Source: Sitta carolinensis (Eukaryota > Chordata > Aves > Passeriformes > Sittidae). From it: a stretch of DNA of 64,000 bases. The DNA lies in the NCBI GenBank assembly GCA_032173965.1, contig CM063284.1, forward strand, positions 138,111,625-138,175,624, read 5' to 3'. Under the pieces are notes generated by a model. The model saw only the letters and a program-made list of their open reading frames with translations, ran no database searches and was not told the DNA's origin. How positions within the stretch are numbered: the first letter of the stretch is position 1; every line of letters begins with the position of its first letter. Position numbers and translations under genes: made by a program. Positions 40,526-50,891 of the stretch are shown here, in pieces.

Positions 40526-42357
40526 CCTAATTTCCTTATAAATCTCCCTCTCATTTTTGTTGTTATTCAAATATCTATTACAATTGCAGTGTAAAGAAAT
40601 AAACAGGACAGGGAAAAATCTCAAAACATAAATCACAATCATTACTTGATTGAATTCCTGCTGTGTAGGTCTTAAACACAATGACAGAACATACACACAA
40701 TATTTTCAAAAGTAATAGAACAGTTTATGAGGTTATTTTTTCTATATTTTTCATTAAGAACTAAAAGTAAACCAAAATTATGATACATATAGCTAGCCAC
40801 AGCAAAGGCTTGGGGGGAAAAGGCTTAAGTGTACCACCTGTAAATAAAACAGCTCTGTAGGGTTAGGACCTCAGAACATTCTTGAAACTCATCGTCTATA
40901 TTATTGAATTCTTAGAAAAAAATTTAATTGACACACTGACTCAAATGTGCACCACAACTCAGGCATGGCTGGGGAATCAACATGGCCTAGGAAGTCATCC
41001 ATGCAGGTAAAAGTCTGTTTCAGAGTCTGAAATGTAATGTATCAATTATACCTGGCCAATGGTAAGTGATTTCAGGGCCAGAAAACATCCCCTGGTAAGT
41101 TTAATATACCAGAGAGCCTGCAGTCCACCCAAAGACAGTTTAACTGTGGAGCTTAGTCATGCAGTGTGCCAAATTTCCTGCTGATATACCTTTGTTGACT
41201 TAAAAGTATCTCAGTAATGAAGAATTTGACACTGCAAATACATTTCAGAGATAGAAATTTCATTGCTAAAATTTAATGTGTTTCCTAAACTTTCTCAATT
41301 TCTTACTATATTTTATCATCAATAAAGATCCTTGTTTCTTAATCATACAGGGGAAGAAAAAAGAACTAACCTAGGAAGATAGGTAGATAGATAGACAGAT
41401 AACATTTTATTGCCATAACACATTTGATTCAGTCAGTCACCTAAAGTTGTATGTAAGTGTATTTATAAGCCTGTAGGGAAATATGATGATCTCATTGTAA
41501 ATGCTGAATGTCTGATTTATTCTTTTATTTCCAGGCAATGTTATGGTAAAGGGAGAGACTGCAGATGTGTACAGTCTAGAACAGTTGTCCTAAGTCTTCA
41601 GCTGATACATTTGATGGGAAGCGTTAACCCTTCTTGAAAAGGAACACATTTAACAATAAATTCTGCAACTTTAGATAATACAGAAAAGTAATTTTGGGCA
41701 CTGTCTCTTTTTCTGCATATCTTTTGTACAAACATTTTCTAAAGTAAGCTTACAAATAACAGTAGATATTAAAATCAAGAAATCGAGCAAGTGAAAATAC
41801 TTTAAGCAGAATGCTTGTACGACCTTACACTTCCATATAAAAAAACCCTCAAACTATGTAAATAATTGATATTAAGATATTTTGGACAGTTTAGGCATTT
41901 TGCTGATATTGTATTGCTGTGGTAGGTTCTCTGAGTCTGTATGTTAATTTCTATTGACTTTGTAAGGAAATTTCAGATGATTCTAAATATATCTTCTTTG
42001 AAAACATTATGAAATACTACCTTCTCTGAAAGCATTACAAAATAGTGCTTCCAGCAGTTAAAGATATCGAATTGTCTGTTACTGACTCTTGCTTTCATGT
42101 CCATTATTTAAAAACTATAATCTTTATTATTCACACTAACTGTGTATTGCAAGGTGTAATTGTGATTTTTTTGGCTTTGTGAAACTTGTGAAGAATATTG
42201 CATTGTGTTCAGGTCTTAGGAGGTAAAATTTCTATATAATGAATCTAATACTGGGTAATGCGATTTAGTTTGGTAAACAGAAATGCCTAATGAAGAATAT
42301 GTTGATTACGAGAAACTCAGATTATTTCCAATAGCAGCACACTTATAGTAGGATTAA

Positions 42358-42382
<25 letters not shown>
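42358..42382. repeat. (TTTA)n short tandem repeat
   Basis: About six TTTA units. Confidence 0.85.
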
Positions 42383-42389
<7 letters not shown>

Positions 42390-45300
42390 CCCTTCAGAAG
42401 CTATAAAATAAAATCTAAGCATTAGATCCCTCTATAGTAAGGGATAAGGTATTTTATAAAGATTTAGATAAACATGCACAGTGATTCATTTAACCCCCCT
42501 GAGGTCTGGGTGAACCTAGCACGAACTTTTATCTCTAAATATTATTCCTGCAAGTAATGAGAGACATGATAAACTCTCTATATAATTGGAAGAGTAACAT
42601 TATTCTATTGAGTTAAGAAAGGAAAGTTACTGACCTTCACAAAGCTAATTGAAAGGAAAGCATTTTGTACAGTCCCACTATTTATTTTCAAGCATGGCAC
42701 ATACTACATATGCATTCATGCTTATATACATTGATAAATGCAGTGTATAAAACTACTATGAAAAGGCTGTGAATATCTGAGCCTTGATGCTAATGATATT
42801 TTACAGTAATTAATGGCAATTAATATATTCTTGACAGAATATTAGGCACCATGGAGATACATAAAATGTATTAGTTATTTCATTATTAAAAAGTGCAAGA
42901 CTACATACATTTTTTCCTAATCTAAATTTAGTTTATCATCTGTATGCCAAAAGAGGGCAATATCATCTACATACCAATAACTGTAGGAATGTTTTGTCTC
43001 CAGCACAGATCTGATTCAAAAGGTTGTCATAACTCATGTATTATCATTAGCTTAATAATGACAAGGTTTTTTTGTCTCTTACTGTACTTGCCAAGACTGT
43101 CCTCTGCTAAGTCATGGGAATTTAACGTAAACAATTTTTGTTACTTTTTAACTATAATTGAGTTCAAGAAACCATTTAACATCTTAAACTATAATATTAT
43201 GTTTCCTTCTTCCACCAACGTAGATTTACTCAGTAGTAGTACTGGTTATCAGAGGATTTTTTACACTATTTCTAAAAGCACTGTGTATACTGATGAGTAA
43301 TGGTCTAGATAATTTTGCTAGACTAGTAGAGTAATATCCTTATCTAAGTTTTTTTTCATCTTAGTCATGCACATCATGTCACAGAAAACACTGGGTATAG
43401 CTTTAGATTCGTTATTGAGGCCAAACAATTGCCATAAGCACTTATCAAGGTGCTTGATTGGTTGCCTGAAAAAACAGAGTTTGTTTACTTTGTTACTCTT
43501 CCATAGGACAACTTTAACTGTGTACAGTACAAATACTATACACTACAGAGGGGAAAAAAACCCTAAAAAATATTTATTCTGGAAATTAAAAAAATAAATA
43601 ATTTGTGTCAAAATTAGTTTTTTTCTTTTTTTGCCAGTTGATTCTGAAGTCATAAGTCAAATTCCATCAGTTCTGCCTTACATATGAAATATAATTTACA
43701 GAGTGTCAACACTAATCTATGACTCAAGATTATGATGCTGGTGTCTTCTTTTCTGAAATGCTAAAATTTAGCTTCAATTCACTTAGTGAACCTGTATGTA
43801 ATTTCTGTAGGTAAAAATGCATTTTCTGCCTAATTTCATGGGCCTCCATCTAGAAGGAGCTGGAGGGCACAACCAGAGACAGATCAGTTTAAGTAATACC
43901 CTGCAGTCAGTTAATACCCTGAAGCCAGTTTTCTAAGGCAATGACAAATTATCACTACTGAAGAATTTAAGGCAGTATTTAAAGACTTTAAAATTATTGC
44001 CAAAATAATCAATCTTCATAGGTCATAATAAACTTGCAGATATTAATCCCTTTAATTTCCTACCATGCCATTTCCTACCATCAGACCATATTGATAAAAT
44101 ATTATATAAAAATATTTAATTTTGATACATTTATCACTTAATGATTTTTTTTTGAAAGGTATGACTTGTGTTTGAAAGGAGTATGATATAACTTAAAGGG
44201 CCACTAAAGCTCTGTCATATTTTTTGTTTTGGCTAGAAAATCTGCATGCACTCAGAAAATCTATGACAGATAAAAATGCTTACTAAGCATTTAACAATAT
44301 GAAGATCTTAAATCAAAGCTTTTGTTGCAGAGTATATTTAGAAGATCGACAGCAATCTTCTATTTTATAAATTCATGCAAATTATTGTTAACAACAGTTA
44401 TCTATTCCATTTCTAAAATCTATTTGTTTAACATTCCATCCATATCTGGGTCCTGAACTTTATCACAATTCTTGACTTCAGATATTTTTCTTCAGGATTT
44501 TTTTGCCTCTGCTCCTCAAACAAAAGGGTTTCTTATCCCAGTATTTTCACCTTTTGTATGTTTGCAGGAACCCTATTTCATCTGCTAATACTTTCTGACA
44601 GACTTATGAATACATTACACAAGATCTTTCATACAAATGTAACCTCTGTTTACTTCAGAGCACACACACGTGTACATGAAGACATTTTCATAGATCTTTT
44701 ATTTTCCAATTTCCTTTTTATTTCATTTGACTTATAATGTCTCAGAAAACTTCTGCTTAGAAGTTCCATCCTCTTCAACGTACAGAACTGCTTACAGGCA
44801 ATCCCAGTGCTTTTGTTAAAGGTGTATTTCCCTCATGATGTCTTTAAGAGACTACTTAGGGGAAAATCAGAGAAAGGCTGTAATGTGAATAATACCTGCA
44901 TTTTGTTACACCAAGGGCATTGATTTTTCATCTACTTAGAATTTTTTCCTTTTCAGACACAGGAGTGCTTTCATAAGAATTTTATTTTCTGAAGATGAAC
45001 AAGGCTGTTGGCTGCTCAGCACTTTGTCAGCAATTTTTCCACAAATGCACACTGTCTATTCTATAGTGGCTGGTATTTGTTCATATGTTTCAAAAGTTCA
45101 TTACTGCCACATGGAGGTGGTGGAGTTTAGGAAGATCTAAGGGAAAATCTCTCTGTTGTATCTGTTGAAATACACTTGCAGTGAGAGAATTTTTCACTAT
45201 CTTAGCAAAAAATGTCATTATATGAAAGGAAAGAAGAGGTCATTCTTGTCATGCTGGTGTTCTCTTCTCTGAGCTGTTGATAAAACTCTGATCGCCTCAG

Positions 45301-46079
45301 GTTGCTGGCTTTCTCTGTAATTTCCTGACATTAGATTTGAGAGAGAGAACCTTCTGCAGCTTTTACAGCAGCTACATTTCCTTTTACTTTATTACCATGG
45401 GACTATTTTATATCATCCTGAATTTTTTTCTGATGTTTCCCATGATTCTTGTCTTTGAGTTCCAGCATAGTGCAGTGTATTTCACTCAAATGTCTTTTTA
45501 TCTTTCTTAACCAGTTTCTAACCTCTCTCTTATATCTATTTCAGTGGCATGAATCTGGATATCCAAACTGATTTATGCTGATTTCTAGGAATTCTCTTGT
45601 TACGAATTAAACACCTTTACAGTCATGTTGATATTGCCACATTTTGCTTTTGGAAAAAAAAAGAGAAGGAAATATGTCAATGGGCTGGAATGACAGCAAG
45701 GTTTGTCACTTAGCACTGGTGATGTATAATGGTCAAGAACCAGAGGAAAAGACATGACTTCTGAACAAGGAAAACCCAAACTTTTCTTTAAAAATATCAC
45801 TAATGTCACTTTCTGCTTGTAGTTTTATTTTTTATTTGTCTGGAAAGAATTTGGGCACTAAGTTCTTTCACATTATGTAAACACCAGTCACCTGATGACT
45901 GTGTTAACAACATTTTAGGGTGTTTTTTAGCTGAAACATCCAGGTATAGGAAAAGTGCTCATAAATAGTGGTCAATTGATTAAGATTGTCTCATGAAAAA
46001 CTGACATTATAAATTTTATTTTTAAAATGTGCATGAATCTGTTATAATAATTTTATATTTCCTCCTATGTATGATGTTT

Positions 46080-46085
<6 letters not shown>

Positions 46086-46110
<25 letters not shown>
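46086..46110. repeat. Poly(A) run, 25 bp
   Basis: Uninterrupted A25. No retroposed gene body is recognisable upstream, so a processed pseudogene tail cannot be supported. Confidence 0.9.
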
Positions 46111-46322
46111 GTGGGACATTTCACATCTTTGTCTACAAATATGTCTTGATCTTTCATTAGGACACAGTATTGTCCAAACACATGGTTTTCAGTAATAAGG
46201 ACTTCCGTACTTTCCTTATCAATTAATCATAAGGACTAACCTTTATACTCCTAAAATAAATGATAAATACAGTGACATGAGATACCCCTTCTGAAAAAAA
46301 TAGCTAATCCAAGCTATTACTT

Positions 46323-46362
46323 CTAGTAGTAGTAAATATAGTAGTAGTAGTAGTAATAGTAG
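46323..46362. repeat. (GTA)n trinucleotide repeat, imperfect
   Basis: TAGTAGTAGTA blocks with AAATA and TAATAG interruptions. Confidence 0.85.
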
Positions 46363-46892
46363 ATGTAAGCTATTATTACTCTTTATTTAGCTTTTCCTTA
46401 CCTGTGATGATAAGAAATGGCCCTTGAACTATCAGACAAAATTATAATGCATCAAAATATTCTTAAGTAACTGCAAATATCTATCTCTGCAGACAGAAAT
46501 AACTGGAATGCAAGCAATGAGGAGTATCAAATTAAGATGTTTAAATCTTTTTATTCCAGTCTGTTGCTTTTGATGAAATTACAGGATTAGTGGTTTCAGA
46601 GAAGACAAAAGATGCATTATATTTTTATTTTACTGAAGCTGTTGATGTGCCATGTTGTGAAACCACAAAAAAAATAATTCGCTATCTCAAATAAAAACTC
46701 TACCACAGAGATTGACAAAAATCATTGTAAAATGATAAAAAAAAAGCATTATGACAATTTCATCTTTGCAGTGGAGAGGATTTGACGTTGATAAGATCAG
46801 TTCCCTCTTTTTTTCATGTCTTTTATTCTATTGTGCGATGATACAAATAACATATGCTCAATTTTTTTACATAGTTTAGCGAATAAATAGCA

Positions 46893-48100
46893 TCCAGACA
46901 GATTTGGACAAGATTGAGAAGTTATCCCATCAGGCTCATCAGTTTCAACAAGTCCAGGTACAATATCCTGCACCTGGGTCATGGCAATCCCAGAGAAACA
47001 GGAGGCAAAGGGGTTGAGAGCCCTGATAAGAGGGATTTGGATATAGTGGTGCATTAAATGCTGGACCTAACTGAGTATTGTTGTGTACTCACAGCCCAGA
47101 ATCATAGAACCATGGAATTTTTAGTTTGGAAAAGACCTCTAAGAAGTCCAATCATTGATCCAGTACCACGACCATGTTCAACACTAAACCTTGCCTAAAG
47201 ATCCATATCTACCTACTTTTTTGAACACTTTCAGGCATGGTGACTGTCCCCTCTCTGGGCACTCTTTTCCAATGCTTGACAACCATTTCTGTGAAACAAG
47301 GTTCCATAATATCTGATGCAAACCTCTGCTGGTGCAACCTGAGGCCATTTCCTCTCATCTTGCCACTTGATACCTGTGAGAAGAGATTGACACCCTCCTC
47401 ACCACATCCTCCTTTCAGGTAGTTGTTGACAGGAATAAGGTCCCCCCTTCAGCCTCCTTTTCTCTAGATTTTAAAGTTTTCTCCAGACTTTCTTTGGTGG
47501 AAAGCCAGCCACATCCTGGGCTGCCTGAAAAGAGGTATAACCAGCAGGCAGGTCAAGGAAGGGGATTTTGCCCCTATACCCCACTCTGGTGAGGGTGCAG
47601 GCCTCACCTGGAGCACTGCATCTCATTTTGAGGTCCTCAGCACAGGAAAGACATGGACCTGTTGGAACAAGTTCAGAGGAGACACAAAAATGACTTAGAA
47701 GGATGGAACACTCTTCTGTGAGGACAGGCTGAGAGAAGAGAAAGCTTAGAGGAGAAGCTTGTTCAGCATAGAGAAAAGAAATCTCTGGGAACAACTTTTT
47801 GCAAACTTTTAGCAGGGCCTGTTACAGTAGAACGGGGTAATGGCTTAAACAAAAAGAGGGTAGATTCAGACTAGATAGTGGAAGACATTTTTTCCAGTGA
47901 GGGCAGTGAAGCATTGGAATGTGTTGCCCAAAGAGGGTAGTAGATGCCCCCCTCCCTGGAAACATTCAATATCAGGTTGGATATGGCTCTGAGCAACCCA
48001 ATTTATTTGAGGATGTTCCACCTCATTGCATGGGGATTGGACCAGGCAATCTCTAAAGGATCCTTCCAACACAAACTATTCTGATTTTATGACTCTATGA
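46893..48100 (+). mobile_element. CR1 LINE, sense, interrupted by a second CR1
   Basis: The left piece (46893-47100) matches CR1 sense text: GATTTGGACAAGATTGAGAA, TCCTGCACCTGGGTCATGG, up to ACAGCCCAGA. The right piece (about 47500-48100) resumes at the directly following CR1 position (GAAAGCCAGCCACATCCTGG). It runs through TGGACCTGTTGGAACAAG, AGGTTGGATATGGCTCTGAG and CCTTCCAACACAAAC to a degraded tail at 48100. The intervening 400 bp is an antisense CR1. The element covers the last part of the second reading frame and the 3' UTR. It has many disruptions and no working protein. Confidence 0.88.
47101..47499 (-). mobile_element. CR1 LINE inserted antisense inside another CR1
   Basis: The segment begins ATCATAGAACCATGGAATTT, the reverse complement of a CR1 3' end. 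It continues with antisense CR1 text: GAAAAGACCTCTAAGAAGTC, CTGTCCCCTCTCTGGGCACT and CAGCCTCCTTTTCTCTAGA. It is 5'-truncated on its right side near 47475-47499. It splits the sense CR1 exactly between adjacent family positions, so it is the younger insertion. Any target duplication is at most a few bases (GA/GGA). Confidence 0.85.
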
Positions 48101-49364
48101 AAATTCTTAGGTATGTACTTTTTTCTTGAAGTTAGGTTGAGGAGGTAGAATCTGGATAGTTTACTGCTTTTGTCCAAGAAAATTTAAAGTTGTGAGAGAA
48201 GAGCTAAGAAAAGGTCTCCAACAGTGTTCATATTGGTTTGAACTGGAATAATATATTTTTTATAAGATAGATTATGCTTAAAATTTTATACTCACTCAAA
48301 TGTTTTTACCACATAGGTAAGGCAAGGAAGCCATACATAGCCCTACATACCAAGTACAAGGATAAATGCAGTGATTTTATATTCAATTCTTCAATAAGTT
48401 ATGAAGGATTCTATAAATTTATGCAGAAACTGAGACTAGATCTGTGTAAATTCTAGACTACAGAATGATGGAGTGTAAACAGCAAGAAGGATTTGATAGT
48501 TGTAACTGGTGAATAATGGGACTTCCTGATTTCAGTAATCTAAATAGTTGTGCGTATCTTTCGACTGATTCTGTAATTTCTATTTCTATGTAATGATAAG
48601 CTTATTCTATTTATACAGAGTAAATAATTCTCTCCCTACTTCTTTTGCTTCAATTTATGCCTAGCTAAGTCCCACTAAAAATAAAGCGAAAGGCTTTGAC
48701 AGAAGACTTTAATGAGAGCTTAGAGATTTGGGAAATTTCTGGCTAGTTAGTCAGCTCACTTTAAAATAAATAAAGAAGAGTTTGCAAGCATGTGAGTCTG
48801 GGGAGAGCTTAATTAAAGTGAATGGGGAAATTAAACTAAAACAAAAAAAAAAAGAAGGCAGCAAGAAGGGAAAGAAAATCAGTCAGGGAAAGTGTGAGTG
48901 AGAGTAAAAAACAAGTACCACAAAACCAAAACACAATGTTTCATAATCATGCTGTGGTTATTCTTTCTGGTAGTTCTTCCTACAGATGCTCTCCACAGAC
49001 ACCTATCACACGGGAAAGAAATCTCCCTAGTGGAAGAAGAAACACTGCACCCCCATCGTGGGACTGACTATGCAAAGGGGCTTGCATCACCTGAGGGGTT
49101 TGTCTACATGGAGACATTTTCAGACATAAACCTGCCAGAATAATTAGTCCACTTTAAAATATCTTAATATGACTCCCCACTGTCAAAATTACTTCCAAAA
49201 AAGTGTTTTTATTATTTAGAAACAAAATAATTAATCTGTAAGGCAGCTGGATTTACTCAGTGATTGACTGTGTGGGGAAGTTATATAAGCAGAGCTAAAT
49301 TGATTGCTGCAGCTATGCTGGAAATTATTCCAACAAAAATAGACATATCATAAGACTATAATGA
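48101..49364. other. Non-coding spacer, one weak small frame
   Basis: AT-rich, with no mobile element recognised. A frame at 48898-49143 (81 codons) has a hydrophobic stretch at residues 14-29 (CFIIMLWLFFLVVLPT) that looks like a signal peptide. No promoter, splice signal or homology supports it, so it is not called as a gene. Confidence 0.5.
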
Positions 49365-49369
49365 CAATA
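49365..49369. repeat. Target-site duplication, left copy (CAATA)
   Basis: CAATA directly precedes the 5' LTR and recurs at 52209-52213 directly after the 3' LTR. A 5-bp duplication is what ERVL-type and some other retroviral integrases leave. Confidence 0.85.
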
Positions 49370-50687
49370 TGTCGTAGTTTGGAAAAAATGAGTTTTTTCT
49401 GAACTTCAGTGGTCAAACCAATGAGTGCTCAGGTTTAAAGACTGGCACCTGGTGTGGCCACTGAGGACAAGGATCCGCCTCTGAGAACACAAGGGGTTAA
49501 AAGCAGAGGGCTCCCCGGAAAGCTCTCTCTTGGTTCCTGTCCCTGAGGACGGAGGGATCTCCCCTGCCCAGCGGCTGGCTGGGCGGGGGAGGGGAAGCCA
49601 TGCAGCCTAGGCGAAGTAGGCCTAGAACCTCGGGCAGAGAAAGGGAGAGGAAAAATCCTAAAGGATGGAAGGGTGGAGAAAGTACAAGAACCTAGAAAAG
49701 CATCAGACAGCTTTCTTTTCCCTTTCCCCCCCCCCCCCCTCCCTCCCCCCCCCCCCCGGAGAGAGAAACTGAGAAAACCGTGTCTGTGATCTCCGTCACC
49801 TTGAAATTTGATATCAACAACTAGACAGTACAGCCGAAGGAGTATAAGGGAGTGGCGCGAGAAGAGTGCCCAGCAGCAAAAATACTGTGAGATTCTGGGG
49901 AAACAAAGCCCAAGATTTTAACCCTTTTCGTAAATGATGGAAACTTTATAAATGCTAATCCTCCTGAATTTGAAGAAGAAAGATAGAAAGAACTAAGCAA
50001 AGATTATGAAAGTTTGTGTAAGTAGAAGATTGTCAGAGAACGCTGAAAAGAATCCTAGGTGGGAGGAGATGATGGAGTGGCTTTAACTAAACTCTTTTAT
50101 ATAGCCATGGACGGACTCATTTTTTTCCTATAACATAGAAGCTGTATCTGGGGAGAAGCATTGGCTTAGAGCCAAGAGTGGACAGTAGTGTGAACAGAGA
50201 TGAGAAGTGTCCCAAAATTGAGAAGCTGTCGTTTCTTAGAACTAACCAAAGCATTTTTAAAAAGAGAAACCCTAGAAGCAGCTCTGATCCATGCACAGTG
50301 GTGAGAGCACTGGACATGGAGGAAGAGGCCACGATGTGGTGCAAGAAGGACTCCTATCTCTCCTCAACGAACTGAGTACTGATTATCGGAAGGGTGGTAA
50401 TAGACTGAAGATTAATTATCTAAAAGGTGGTAACGTGATGGGGAATTTTCAGTTTGTTTTGTTAGGTTGAGAACTGGTGGGAGGGGGGAGGAAGAGTGTT
50501 TTTTTTAAAAGTTTCCATGTTCTTCTATATGTGTCTTCTTTACCTATTATTAGTAATAAAGTTTTTTTCTGTTGCTTTCTAAATTAAAAAGTATTTTACT
50601 CTGTTTTTGGTCACATCTCACAACAGATACCAAGGACAGTATATCGTTATAGGGCACTGACCTTGTGCCAACGTCAAACCTTTGACA
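49370..50687 (+). repeat. 5' LTR of the mini-retroelement
   Basis: This 1318-bp LTR has a TATA-like TTTTATATAG near 50095-50104 and a poly(A) signal AATAAAG at about 50554-50560, followed by a T-rich run. The long gap between them implies a long R region or a different start site. A C-rich tract (C14 T C3 T C13, 49726-49757) is followed by GGAGAGAG. Short frames (for example 50178-50375) occur in both LTRs but show no known protein. Confidence 0.9.
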
Positions 50688-50689
50688 TT

Positions 50690-50707
50690 TGGTTCCCTGA
50701 CCGGGAA
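50690..50707 (+). promoter_or_regulatory. Retroviral primer-binding site for tRNA-Glu
   Basis: TGGTTCCCTGACCGGGAA is the reverse complement of the 3' end of a vertebrate tRNA-Glu including CCA. The match continues into ATCGAACC, with one extra A. It starts two bases after the LTR end, the canonical retroviral position. The assignment relies on my recollection of the tRNA-Glu 3' sequence. Confidence 0.85.
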
Positions 50708-50874
50708 ATCGAACCGAATTCTAAATGAAAAAAAGAGAAAATAAAACAAGACTGTAAGATGGGATCAGAGAAAAAGAACAAAACATGTATCAAAGTAAAC
50801 TAATAGTGAAATTTAGATGTAGAGGAAAATATTTAGTGTCTTTTGTAATAATTTTAAGATGGGTGTGTGTTCTC

Positions 50875-50891
50875 AGAGGCGAAGGGTGGAA
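50875..50891 (+). promoter_or_regulatory. Polypurine tract before the 3' LTR
   Basis: AGAGGCGAAGGGTGGAA ends exactly at the 3' LTR start. It is purine-only apart from one C and one T, as expected for the plus-strand primer. Confidence 0.75.

Larger units (their letters stand above)
40526..46892. other. AT-rich non-coding DNA with simple repeats
   Basis: About 6.4 kb without a supportable gene; the longest frame is 118 codons with no motif. It holds a short GATA-type run near 41379-41400, (TTTA)n at 42358-42382, poly(A) at 46086-46110 and (GTA)n at 46323-46362. Confidence 0.6.
50688..50891 (+). other. Minimal internal region (leader to purine tract)
   Basis: This 204-bp stretch holds the primer-binding site at its left end and a purine-rich tract at its right end. 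In between is A-rich sequence with stop codons in all plus frames. It could carry a packaging signal, but none is recognisable. Confidence 0.8.

Noticed and set aside
46086..46110. Processed pseudogene suggested by the A25 run
   Set aside because: No poly(A) signal, gene-like body or target duplication is recognisable upstream.
50178..50375. A pair of similar small proteins (also 51709-51894) as a duplicated gene
   Set aside because: Both are the same position in the two LTRs of one retroelement. The similarity comes from LTR identity, and the differences from the G-to-A patch.
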